Both the position numbers and the translations under genes were made by a program. From positions 186,001 through 250,000 of the forward strand of contig QANU01025256.1 of the NCBI GenBank assembly GCA_003254905.1: a stretch of 64,000 bases of DNA, written 5' to 3'. Source of the DNA: Nissolia schottii. Its lineage: Eukaryota; Streptophyta; Magnoliopsida; Fabales; Fabaceae. Positions 20,944 through 32,727 of this stretch are shown here, piece after piece; the stretch's first letter is position 1; every line of letters starts with the position of its first letter. A model generated the notes under the pieces. It did no database searches, was not told where the DNA came from, and saw only the letters and a list, made by a program, of their open reading frames with translations.

Positions 20944-23900
20944 TTATACTTCTGATATGCCCTTGCAACCTTGAATATTAACCCACTCAATTTCCACAAC
21001 TAGTTCGCCACACTCAACATTTCTCAATCTTAAAATCATTTTTTGAATTATATTTCCATTGTGCCAAATGCAGCTGCTCTCTTCTGCAAGGCAGTTAGTC
21101 CTATTTGGTTGAATCCTCTTGACTGCGCAGCCATCTGGGAGCTTGCTCAACCTCATTTTCATACACTGAACATATGGTTGTATGTCTATCTCTGCATCTC
21201 CCATTTTGTCGTCAACAGAGAAAGTATCTTTGTCGTAAACCGTCTGTAGAAACAAAAAAAAAAAAAAAAAAATAGAANAAAAAAAAAAATAGAAGCAAAG
21301 TCATTAACATTTAAGCACAAGGCTATCATGGTGGTGGTATGAATTTCGCAATAATAATGACAAAAATCAATTGTTTGTTGCTAAGTACATCATACCAGAT
21401 GTATCGGAGTTTTCACATCCTTCACGGAAAGGGTCAATTCTTCATTCCACTCAGGATTACAATTGTTTTTCACAACACGAGTTTTCAGCTTCTGCACATC
21501 AATATGAAATTAATCTTCAGACTAATTAATTTAAAGAATCAAAAGGGGAACAAGTCTCTTTTATTGGTAGAGGGTTATAAGAACCTTTAAATGTATTTCT
21601 AATGAGAAGCAAAATTATACATTTAAATAGATGGGTTTTATTTACCAAACAAAAATATATGGTATTATTTTCACACAATCACTATGATAATATGGTAATA
21701 AAACAAATTAGATGAAAACATCAAAAAAGTATTATATTGAATCTCTTCAAACTTTATATATATCGATTGATATTGTGTCTGTCTTATAAACCCTTATAAC
21801 TAAATTGTAGCTTAAATGACAATACGAGACTGAATATAAGAGATTATTTTTAAAAAGAAAATAATTGTTTCCTTGTTGTCTTTGACAAAACCATCCTTGA
21901 GTAAGAGGAAAAGACTCTTAATTTTCTATTCAATTATTAACTTTGAGTTACGAATGAGATTATTCACCTCTTCGTACTCAACTAAATAATGCCATATCAA
22001 TGTCCTTCTATCAAGTAAATTTAAATAGCTAGTTGCTTTATCATAAACAAATAAGTTTCACTAGGATCACATGTTTAAAGTATAAATCTCTGATCTTTTT
22101 TTTTGGAACAGTTATTTCTCTTCAATTTGTTGGGCTTAGTCTAATATCTCCATAAGGTCATTTCTTTTGTAAATGATAATGTTTCTCCCTCATGATTTGG
22201 GCTTGGCCCGTTAGATCAGAAAGTAACCCTTGCCATTGAAATTACCCAAGAAGATCTCCGATGTGTGGGAGTCTTAGCCTTTGACCAAGTCAACGGTTGG
22301 GAACTCCAAACACAAAATCAAACAAATAGAAAATCGGCTAAGACTTGTCCTTTAAATGCCTTGAGAAGAGTATATTTTAATGCGAAACCATTTAACTTCA
22401 TAGCCAATTTCATCAAACGACCTTGCAACATAGTCCTATTCAAAAAGTACCTTATTATATCAATCTTGCACAATACCAAAACTTCCCTTAGCAATAAGTA
22501 ATATTCTAATTTAATGCAAGAGTGATACAATGAGAGACACAATTTCTCAATTAGGGAGAGTCTCAACATCATTGAGTAACCTGCTTAAATAATATATTGC
22601 ATGTTCTACGCCTCTTTAATCATCTTGGGCCAACAAACTACTAATACAGTCGTTAGCCTCAACAATGTATAATTTAAGCAACTTCTCCATGGCTAGAGGT
22701 ACAAGAACTGGAGGACTTCCCAAACACTTTTTAATACTCTGAAAAGATTCTTGTTGCTCGCTACCCCAAATGAACCCTTTAGACTATTTCAACTTCAATA
22801 GAGAAGAGAAAGATTTCATCTTTCTAGCTGAGTTTGTGATGAATCTCCTCAAAAAAATTAATCTTGTCGATAAGACTTTGCAATTCCTCCTTATTATGAG
22901 GAGGTCTAGCTTTTAGTACAACTTTGGCTTTGTTCTTGTACACTTCAATGCCATGTTGCTGGACCAAAATTCCCACGAAGTTGCCAACCGAGACTCCAAA
23001 TGCACATTTTGTGGGATTAATTTTCAACAAGTGTCTTATCATCCTAATAAAAGCTTGCTCCAAATCCCACAAGTGTGCATCAAAGTCGGCTGACTTGACT
23101 ACCATGTCATCAATATAAACCTCCATAGTTTTTTTGGTGTAGATATGACCATCGAGAAAGTACTTATAGTCAAAGCCTTACCAAACCTCAATTGGATGCG
23201 CCAGAAATGGTCGAAACCAGGGGTGTGAAACTCAACACTCGCCTATGGAAGTTCCACCGGGCATGCCAAATTATGTTACCACAAAAATCACTTCTCAACT
23301 AAGGTGAACGTATTAGCCCGTAGAACGAAATAGTAATTGATCCCTAACTAGGTGATTTCACCAAAGGGGGGGACTCAGCCCTTTGGTTATGGGTTCTCCA
23401 AGTACTAGAACTATGAACAAGTCTTAGACAAAGACAAAATTATGGAATGAAGAAAATAACTTTCAATAATCAATAGCCAACATTCACACCAACTCTACAA
23501 ACTTTAGGTAAAGTTCTGTGAAAAACTACAACTACAACCTAACTAAAGATGAAAAGTGCGTATAGGCAAGTAAAACAAAGTAAAATTTGTGTTGAGATGT
23601 GTATATCTTCCTTTCCCTGTGTTTTAGGTGCTTAAATTACCTTGGCAAATAATCGCACTGCCATTGTGGTGTAACTTTCATTTCCACCACATAGCAAAAC
23701 CGTCCCACTATGGCCAATGAAACTGCCCACTCTGAAAATCGCTCCTAAAGATTAACTACTACGTTAGCCATTCCTACATGGCTATTTTCATAGTCCTTGC
23801 CACCTCGACTAAAGTCTTCAAGTCAAGCAATCCCTTATTTGTGGCATAACTTAGCTTTTATGGATCCTTCAGCCAATGGCAGTCACATATTCTTTCCTAG

Positions 23901-25225
23901 CTGTGGAGCTCTCTTTCTAATCCCTTGGCTAAAACATGATTGAAATATGAAATTTGAGTCGTAACACATAGAATTGATTTTGTAAGGCTTTTTTAGAGGG
24001 TGCTCATGCTCTTAAAAATCATGAGTCAACTTTTGATGTTTGGTAACTCAAAAAATTGATGTGCTTTTGTTGGTGGCTTTAAACAATTAGAGTTGCTCTT
24101 GAAAGCCCTATTGAGTAATTTTTTAGAATTGGTTTGTGCTATCTAAAAGTTAAAAGACTAACATAACCTTAAAGTTTAATAGACAATATCACTCTCTCTT
24201 TAATGCCTATGTTTATTATAGTCATTTTACATTTAAAGAACGACTTTACAATATTTTTACTAAACAATACTCTTATAGTTTCTCTTTATTGAGAGCTACT
24301 ACACGCTTATACCGAACAATACTATTATAACTTTTTGATAGATCTGATAGAGAGACAAAGAGATTGGTAGCTCTCAAAAACTCATAACATCAAACCAAAC
24401 CTTCATAAGTCCCAAACGACATAATTCACAATTAAATTCGAACTACATCCAAGAAAATTTCCAAAAGCTACTTAAAATTATAGTTTTTTAAAAAAATAAA
24501 AATAAGAAAAAGACAAATTTGGTTCGTATGGGGCTTCCAATTACAAGAGTTTAGTTTGCTGGGATATATGGTTCTCCCATTACTTTGCAACCATTGTAGC
24601 AAAGTGATTGAGTCTTGGTTCTTTTTCCTTTCCTTTCTTTCATCTGCCAAGAAAAAAATCGTTTTTGTTCTGTTGAAATTCGCCAAATGGCAATGACTAA
24701 TTTGGTGTTATTTAAGAATCTAAACTTTCATATTTCCTTTGAAATTATGTCATATGATTTTGAACAAATAATTTTGACAGAGAGATTAAAATCCTAGAAA
24801 GATATGTACTCATAAAAAAAATGGAATGTAAAATAGAAGCAATAATCCCAAAACAAAACCATCAATTTCTACATATTAAAAGGAAATAGTTGTTAATTAT
24901 GAAATCTAGCTAAACAATACATACCACAAATCTTAAAATCTCACAAAGTAAAAGCTTAAGAAATTAAGGGGAAAAAAGTAGAGAAAATATAGTTTCCTGA
25001 ATTCTTGGTTGAACGCCATATCTCAAAACAAGCAAACCTAATTCATCCAAGGATGATTCAAAGCAAAAAAGGAAAATAAGACAATTGTCACCCATAAAAT
25101 AACAAGGTTCTAACCTGTTCACCCATGTTAACAACAACATAAGGGTCACTGGCATGGGCATCGCGAATCGCTAGATTAATGCCTTTTTGAATACGAAGTT
25201 TGAGAAGACCCAGAATAGTATCCAT
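20944..25225 (-). CDS. CAR: C2-domain ABA-related (CAR) family protein
   Basis: Predicted 168-residue protein from exons 25115-25225, 21396-21491 and 20944-21243, all in phase 0. The family binds phospholipids with calcium and, in Arabidopsis, recruits PYR/PYL abscisic-acid receptors to the plasma membrane. The N-terminus MDTILGLLKLRIQKG is typical. The C2 calcium loops are present (RDAHASDPYVVV, residues 21-32; YDKDTFSVDDKMGDAE, from residue 72), followed by the CAR-specific region with NRTNCLAEESS and LRLRNVECGE. The length matches the family (about 165-185). An in-frame upstream Met at 25279 would add 18 residues; the family start at 25225 is preferred. Intron 1 is 3.6 kb and contains a Ty3/gypsy fossil; intron 2 (21244-21395) contains an A-run with an N. 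Confidence 0.93.
22200..23270 (-). mobile_element. Ty3/gypsy pol fossil in CAR intron 1
   Basis: Minus-strand pieces resemble gypsy reverse transcriptase (YIDDMVVKS, then PTKCAFGVSVGNF, 22824-23126) and the RNase H to integrase junction (KGQVLADFL, 22318-22572). It is broken, with several breaks, and looks old; no LTR pair or target duplication could be fixed. The flanking 23270-24000 may belong to the same element. Its orientation is the same as the CAR gene. Confidence 0.75.
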
Positions 25226-26119
25226 CGAAACACGCCTTATCGTCACCACATGCACGAGACAATTGGGGGAGTTGGGCAATTCTGGTTATCTACCAAATAA
25301 TTGAATTTGTTATGTTTGTATTAACATATGAAAACAAAAGCAAAGGAAAGGATAGAACAATGAACCCTAGTAAAGGAACCTTAAAAAGTTGTAATTTAGA
25401 TACGGTGTTTTTTGTGTCTGAGTTTTATTGATTTAAAACACAAAACAAAAAGTTAAAGAGAAAGAAAAGAAAAATAAATGTCATCAATATCAGTTTTGGC
25501 AGGTAATGGAATTTGTGATCCTTGTGCATCAATCCTGTTCTCTCGCCCTCATCCGTTATTTGTTCCTACAAAGCAGCATGATCACAAATACCCTATGAAT
25601 ATTTTTAGAAAAGGTGTGTTACGCTCCTTAAAATTACTGTGATTATTATTGTTTTATGTGATATTGTTATTGTTATTGTTATTGTTCATGTTAGTATTAT
25701 TATTCCTAATGTTTTTGATATTGTAATTATTATTATCTATATTTTACTCGCTTGGAGGGAAATATTTCGCTCAATGAAATTTCACTAAAGCATATTAACA
25801 CAAATCAACAAACCAGGCCACCACAGTCCACTAACATAATATTTTCCAATTCAAATTTTAGAATTTTATCACAAATAAAACAAACACCATTATTTTTTGG
25901 GTATAAAACAAGCACCTTTTAAAATTTTAAAAGATAAATCGCTGAATTTAATTTCAAATCAATTTTTTGAAATACATAATTTGATAACAACTCTTTAGTG
26001 AAAAATGTTGATTATTTCTACAATGTTTTCAAAATTCTCAATAAAAAATAGAATTTACTTTACTGATTTTAACTAATTATCTTATTTTATATTTATATTC
26101 CATGTTGTACTAACTGTAT

Positions 26120-26124
<5 letters not shown>
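25226..26124. other. CAR 5' flank and intergenic DNA
   Basis: This holds the probable CAR promoter and leader on the minus strand. A/T-rich, with a 'tattgttattgtta' run near 25658-25690. No TATA box could be chosen with confidence and no other gene is seen. Confidence 0.4.

Positions 26125-26161
<37 letters not shown>
26125..26161. repeat. (TA)n microsatellite
   Basis: About 18 uninterrupted TA units. Confidence 0.95.
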
Positions 26162-26162
<1 letters not shown>

Positions 26163-26548
26163 GTAATTGATGAGAATCATTTTGATAGTTTCCATAATAA
26201 CAGGCAATTTAACCAGATACTTATGAGCATGTGTAGTGCAACACATGGGAACATTTACTAGTTATTATTATGTGTTGGCTACTCTTTTCGATAAAGAGTT
26301 TGTATATATTCTGAAGATATTTTGGTTGGTTATAGTGTCCAAAACCATATTTTTGACAGTTTTGTCCAAAACGCACTGGTGGCATAGATGGACGAAAAAT
26401 CAATTGATATATGATATGTTTCTAGTAGTGTGGGGCAACCAGCGATGCATATTTATTCATTTACATCTTCTAAAATTTTCTATAAATATTTGACCAAAAA
26501 ATTACAATAATTTGAAAAGTAAAGTTTTGACATATAAGTAAGATTGAG

Positions 26549-26967
26549 TTAATGGTCATTTTGATATGTGAAATTGTCTTAGTGGTGCTGGTCCCTTAAA
26601 TCTAAAGATTAACCTTTTAATTCTTAAATTATGATTTGTGGGTTAAGTGACCTTCAGTTAATTATTATTCATATTTTCTCTAATTTAATATATTAAGCGA
26701 GGCTGCAAATGAGATCGTGCCACTATTTGAGGTTAAAAATGTGATTGAGGTAGTACTTAAGACTACAAATCTTAGTTGTTACCACAACTTCATTTGACCA
26801 CGTAGATACTCCAACAACCTTATTAGCACTCCTAACTACTGTTATAACTCATTTGCAACCCCAGATGTCGCATCTTCATTTAATACAATAAATCAGCAAA
26901 AATGTGATGACATAATACTAATAATAATAAACTAAAAGACTAACTTTAATGATCAAAATGAGCATTA
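26549..26967. mobile_element. Short TIR element
   Basis: The ends 'taatggtcattttgat' and 'atcaaaatgagcatta' are inverted relative to each other with one mismatch, about 420 bp apart. The interior is non-coding. The style resembles the MITEs at 10159 and 53732, but the end sequence is different and no clear target duplication was found. Confidence 0.5.
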
Positions 26968-27334
26968 AGTTACAGTCTTAAATATGAGCCTTTACCTAAG
27001 AAGCTAAAGATAAATTGTAATTGTCAAGTTTCCAAAAAAAAAAAAAAGAGAAAAGTCAAGTTTTTAAATGGTCAAACATCTTAAAATCATTAAAAATTCA
27101 AAAGTTATATTTTTAATTTTTGTCTCATTTAATTAGATAATTTAATACCTTTTAAAAAATTATTTTTAGTGTTTCTTAATAAGTTAAATTATCTAACTTC
27201 TAAAAAAACACTTTTTTAAAATAATCAAATAAATATTTGCTTTTGTGTATTCAAACACTAAATAAATTATTCGTAAGTTAGATTTTAAATATTTATTTCA
27301 CATAAGGACTTACAATAAACTATTTAACCAAATT

Positions 27335-27460
27335 GACCATTAGAGTGCTTATAGCATTTACTACTTCCATTTATATATTTTTCATTCATCAGGTGGATGT
27401 TAAAACAAAATTCTTAAATAGTGAAGTGGATGAGGTGTATGCGAGACGGACAACTCGTAG
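27335..27460 (+). mobile_element. Ty1/copia reverse transcriptase fossil fragment
   Basis: The short translated piece TIRVLIAF...HQVDVKTKFLNSEVDE matches the start of copia reverse transcriptase (family form HQMDVKTAFLNGELDE). Only this stretch is recognisable. Broken and old, with no ends visible. Confidence 0.7.
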
Positions 27461-29135
27461 TTATGAGAAAATCGCGTGTGCTTTTGGGGTACATTTAATG
27501 CATGTTACAAGAACATTATTAACTACTGATTTTATTTTTTCAGTGTCTAACAATGAGATTAAATTGAATGTTGTTATATGGAAGACTTTTGAAGTAGTGA
27601 GATAAGACTCAACCATTTTTGCTTATATACCAATGTATTATTTTCTTTTTTTACATTATCAGTATATAACAGTTAACCTTTTAAAAAATATATGAAACAA
27701 AAAAATCAATGGCTGATAATGTTTTTAGAGCATGTATTAAATGTGCTATAGGAACATGCAAATATTTCTCCATAATTTCTAGCCAAAAACACAAAGTATA
27801 TAAAGTAATTAAATAAAATCTTCATATACACTTAAGCCAATCCCTTGAACAACTAGTACTGCCTCTCGTGTCGTTCACCGGAGCTGACCTCCACACAACT
27901 AGTTGACGGTAAATGTTGATGGTAATTGGCGAGGGAGCTCATGCCCCTCTGGTTATGGTGGTCTTATTTGTTGGTGTTACTTGTAACTTGCTTCCTAAAC
28001 TATTAGCAGTGTGGTTAGGGCTTAGTAATGTTGGAATTGTGGTTATCGTCATGTTTGTTTGTTTAGAGACTGATTGTCTTGATGTAGTGCACCTTATTTT
28101 GGTGTCTTCTGAGACATATCACATGTACCAGACTGTTATTATGGATATTACGGATATAATGCATCGAGAGTAGTATGTTGATCATGAAGCAAATGCTTGC
28201 ATGGATCAACTTGTGAAATAAGAATCTCTTGAAGGCTATTTTCTTTGTTGTTGTGGTTCCGCTTGTGGAGCTACAATCCCTCTTGCGTGACAACTTTGTG
28301 AAAACTTTCTCCTTGAGGCAATAGCCTTTGTTTATTTTCTTCTACATAAAAAAACCAATTCCCTGAATAATGGCACAAAATTTTTTATCTAGTTTAAACC
28401 AATGGAATATAAAATTAATAAATTTGATAAGTGTGCAAGGCAAATTTGATAAATTAATGGAATAGAAACGGGGTCGATTGAATTTAATTGATATGTAATA
28501 TAAAATTTTTTTACATTATCTTTTAATCAAATTAGCTAATTAAATTATTTTATACACTAACTTTTTAAACACTAAAAAAAGGTCAACTGCTTTTTTTTTT
28601 ATGTAACAAAATTTAGTTGAATCATAATATTTAAAAAGAGGTACTTTTTACATTATCAATGCTACCATTAATCTGCAACCATTTATCTCCTTGTTTATGG
28701 GTAGATGGCAGTGACATGCTCATTTTTTGTACTTATTTGGATAAAGAAAAAATACTAAGGTTTTGTGCCTGATAATTTAGCAGTCAAAGTACCACACCGG
28801 AGGCTTTCGTAGACCAGATCAATAGATCACCCCTTGTCAAATAAACTTAAGAGGCAAAATATAAGGTATTTCGAATTGTATTCTAAAAGCGTTAATTGAC
28901 TAGTATCAAGTTCATCAATATCCACATTACATGACTTGTGATTGACAAAAAAAACATGTTCTACACCTCTCCCAGTTAAGAAAAGAATATGGATAAACTG
29001 GAATTCAGAATGCTTAAGGATATATATCGAAATAATAATGAAACAAAGCATTCTTTATGGTTTTCATTACAAATGCTGCTACTCACGACAAATGCTTCCA
29101 CTCGATGAGTAAAACTTCATTGTTCCAGATTTCGT
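27461..29135. other. Intergenic DNA, no gene recognised
   Basis: AT-rich. An open stretch at 27913-28173 and the sequence after it have more GC than their surroundings but no family I recognise; it may be a repeat fragment. Nothing else is supported. Confidence 0.4.
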
Positions 29136-29372
29136 CTAAAACAACCCTTCTCCTGCAAAAGAAATCAGTCAATTACAAAACTTTGATCTTAAAAGCAATG
29201 TGTCCCACAACTAACAACAAAAAAAAGATTAAAAGGAAAAAAAAAAAAAAAAAAAANCTTACGCAGCTCATCCAAGGAAATTTTATCGACACTCTCTCCA
29301 CTGTTTATGAGGCGAATTTTCCCTGAATACACAACATAAAGAGCAATACACAAACTCAGTTTGTCAGGAGTT

Positions 29373-29423
<51 letters not shown>

Positions 29424-31913
29424 TAAAAGAAAAAAATTGAACATTAACACAAGCTAGCTACAATGAAATTTTATCTACTTGAGTTCAGAATCCTTTAACC
29501 CTGATATGATCCATGTTCAAGTAAAATACCGCATTACCCCTGAAAGTAAACGTGAAAAATGCACTGCTCATTGTATCCTTCTAAATGGGATAAAATCTGC
29601 TTTTCCACGCAATGAATGCAGATTTGAGCTTTTAGAACTGAAGTTCTATGGTAAGAAAAATGGACGATGCACTTCCCCAAATTAAATCAAAGATGAGTAA
29701 AGTTAACGTTATACTTACATGATGGTGGTGATTGCTGGAATAAAGAAAATGAATTGTGGTACAGCGCACCTTATATCCCATATTTATAATTGGATTCACA
29801 TAGATGATGAGGAAACTAATCCTATAACATGCCTTGGGTTAAGTTATAGATAATAGTCACCCGCTTCTCCCAAAAAATTCCCTTCGTTCCTTTATTAAAT
29901 ACAAGCACTTTATATACTTCATTAATGCAGAAACAAGCCAGCCATCTTTCACTGTTTCTTATGTAACTATGGGCATAACTTTTGAAAAGGTTAAGATTAA
30001 TTGTAACTTAGCAAATAAGCATTAAGGACATCGATAACATAACAGCCACCTATATAATGTCAAATGTGTGTGTGGGAGAGCTTAATGTTTGTGTCTGCCT
30101 TACACAGAAGAATTAATGAAGAGAATAAAATGAATAAAAGTTTCCATACCATCGCGACGAACACATATCTCTGGAATGTTTTTGACTTGACCATTGATGG
30201 AATCATTATAAACTCTAGTCTCAATGTCACCCTCAACATAAACTGAAGAGCTGCATCAAAGCATAAAAAATGAGCCTGAAAAATTAACTACAAAAATCAA
30301 ATATCCTCTTTGACACACACTTTTTAAAAAGTTGTTGTACTGCATAGGCCCCAAGTACATCATTATGCACAGCAATCCGATGCCACTGAGCAGGTTTTGG
30401 CAAATCACTTGCTCCTGCTATTCTCTGGTCAAACATCCCCCCTGTCCCAACAGTAAATATGGTTACATTCTTCCCATTCCTCAATATCTTTTGTACAGGG
30501 ACTTGGCCAACTTTTCCGCAAATAATTGCCTGTATCAAATCACTATCATATTGGTCAAATTATTTGTCAGGTCTCAGGAGCAACAAGCAAATATATCATT
30601 AATATTCATTTTAAGCTTAGGAAGAATGGAAGAAATATAAAATTCCTTAAGTTTTCTTTTGTTTCAAAGCCTCAAGCTCTGTTTAGTGAGAATGCCTCTT
30701 TATTTGGCTCCAAGATGATTATCTCCAAACAATTTTACTTTTTCATGCTTGTAAAATTACGAGCTTTGAATAAAAAGTGGTTACCCATTGCACAAGGCTT
30801 CCACCGAGTGGGGTCTAGGAAAGATAGATGTACACAGCGAGTAGTCTTACCCCAAAATTTCAATCCATGACCTCCAAAGGTCACAAGGCATCAACCTTAC
30901 TCATTACCCTGAGGCCTACCCTCTACCAACTTTGATAATAATTAAAAATTAAAGTCTATCTTAAAACCTTGTAGTTAGGCTGTGAGAAAAACTTTCAACC
31001 AATCCTAGCAAGGCAAAAAAGGTATAAATCATGATACACTAGAATTAGAGGTTATGATACATAAATCATGATACACTAGAATTAGAGGTTATGATATACA
31101 ATCAATCTCATTCTCAACAAAGTTCGTGAATTAGGTTTTCAGCGGTTACCAAATCAAAATTCCATCCCTAAAGATATCTATAACAGTAATAATCAATTAA
31201 TACCATCCAACACCTTACCTTGTGCACACCCCGAAATCCCCAACCCCTCTTGGGATCCACACCCTGCAGTTGTAGATTAGACTTGCCACCAAGAAAATCA
31301 TCGAATTCATCATCCAGCTCATCATTCTTCGGATCATCATTCACACTATCACTTCCAAATAGTGATGTCGAGTACCACAATGTTCCGGTTCTAGGCATTC
31401 CCAACGCTGAATTAACGAAGAAAATCACAGTTAATAACTCAAGCAGAAGACTAGTTTCCTAGCACGAGATGGACAAAATTCTCCTCTGAACTAACATGAT
31501 CAGCTAGGGAAAGGGTAACCTAAATCAGTCTGAGAAAAACACAGAACTGAAAATTTTTGTTTAATTACCAAAAAAAAAATTTCAAATTCTATTTTACTTC
31601 AGCCATTGACCAAGAGAAACATTTATCTTTGCCTATTTTGAGTTCACGAATCTAGTGTTGGTGGGTGCGTCTCAACAAGCAGTCACAGGACTCAACTAAA
31701 TACAGTGCCCATCATACAAAGGTGTCAACATAAAACTATTGGTTACTAACTATGAGCAGAGCATAAACACATTTACATTGAAGGTTGCACTTAAAAAAAA
31801 TAAATAAAAACCGAGAGAATGTAAAAATGAGAAGAGTCACAGATACCGTGGGAAGAGGAGCTCAGAGAAGAGATTCGAAGATGCTTCGCAAGTCTCACTG
31901 CCAATGAATTCAT
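29136..31913 (-). CDS. mtSSB: Mitochondrial single-stranded DNA-binding protein
   Basis: Predicted 213-residue protein from exons 31847-31913, 31219-31406, 30321-30529, 30150-30250, 29263-29322 and 29136-29152 (642 nt with stop, all junctions in phase). It is the bacterial-type SSB that coats single-stranded DNA during plant mitochondrial DNA replication and recombination. The first 40 or so residues (MNSLAVRLAKHLRISS...) are basic, Ser-rich and without acidic residues, like a mitochondrial presequence. An acidic linker (NDDPKNDELDDEFDDF) follows, then the OB fold: GWGFRGVHKAIICGKVGQVP, VTIFTVGTGG, QWHRIAVHND, VYVEGDIETRVYNDS, CVRRDGKIRL. The short C-terminus is DELREGLF. Intron 5 carries a long A-run with an undetermined base next to its donor (29257). 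Confidence 0.94.
29376..29412. repeat. (AT)n microsatellite in mtSSB intron 4
   Basis: About 18 AT units followed by AAAT repeats. Confidence 0.95.
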
Positions 31914-32484
31914 TTTCAGCTACAACCTACAACCTACAACCTACAGCGAAGATGGAGGAGGAGGAAGAGGAGGGTTTTAACTTTTAAACACTATTCTCGT
32001 GGAAAGTGGTAAGAAGAGAGGGTTTATTCGGGGTCACTCAGCAAATCAGACCGGTAAAAAACATTGGGTGGGCCCATTTTGGGCCTCTTACGAGTTTTTT
32101 TTTGGGTCGAAGGCCTTTTACGATTTATCAGCATGTGGAACTGAGTACGATATGAACGAATATCACTTCTTCAATACCCAAAAACAAAAAGGAATATCCT
32201 TTCTTCGACCAAAAATACCAAAACAGAATATCATTACATACCAAGAAAAACAACGAGTGTCATTTTGACCCAAATTGAAAATTAAAAAAATAAAAGATAG
32301 ATTTATACCAGAAAAAGTTATTCGACCAAAAAAATAGATATAAATAACACATTAAACAATAGGGATGACAATGAATGTTTAATTGCGCGGATATCTGTAG
32401 ATATATCCAATAATGGATACCTGAATGCAGCCAACTAATCAAGGTTTTGACATGTTAAAATCATAATTAAGTCCCCAAAACTCT
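31914..32484. other. mtSSB promoter side and end of a TIR element
   Basis: The mtSSB leader lies at about 31914-31980 and includes a short 'acctacaacctacaacctac' tandem. Near 32363 'tagggatgacaatg' matches the end of the element at 1256-1784; its partner end is not found before the copia element begins. Confidence 0.4.
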
Positions 32485-32727
32485 TGAACTTCGAGAGAAA
32501 AATGGAGAATGTGAAATTCTGTTATGGAAGCATTAGAATTCATTCCATTACTAACAGTGCTGCTTACATGCTTATATGCTAGAGTGATGGATCACCATAC
32601 ACCATACTAAAGCTAGTAGCATAGTAATACTACTTACAGCTGCTAAACTGTAATCGGTTACAAGCAGAATAACAGAAATATGAAAGTATAGAAACGTGGC
32701 ATAATTCAACACAACCTTCTATTATCA
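32485..32727 (-). repeat. Downstream LTR of the copia element
   Basis: 243 bp, with TG...CA ends in both orientations. It matches the split upstream LTR at 38464-38598 and 41204-41323. Confidence 0.9.

Noticed and set aside
29479-29685. 68-codon plus-strand open frame within mtSSB
   Set aside because: It lies in intron 4 of mtSSB on the opposite strand and has no recognisable similarity.
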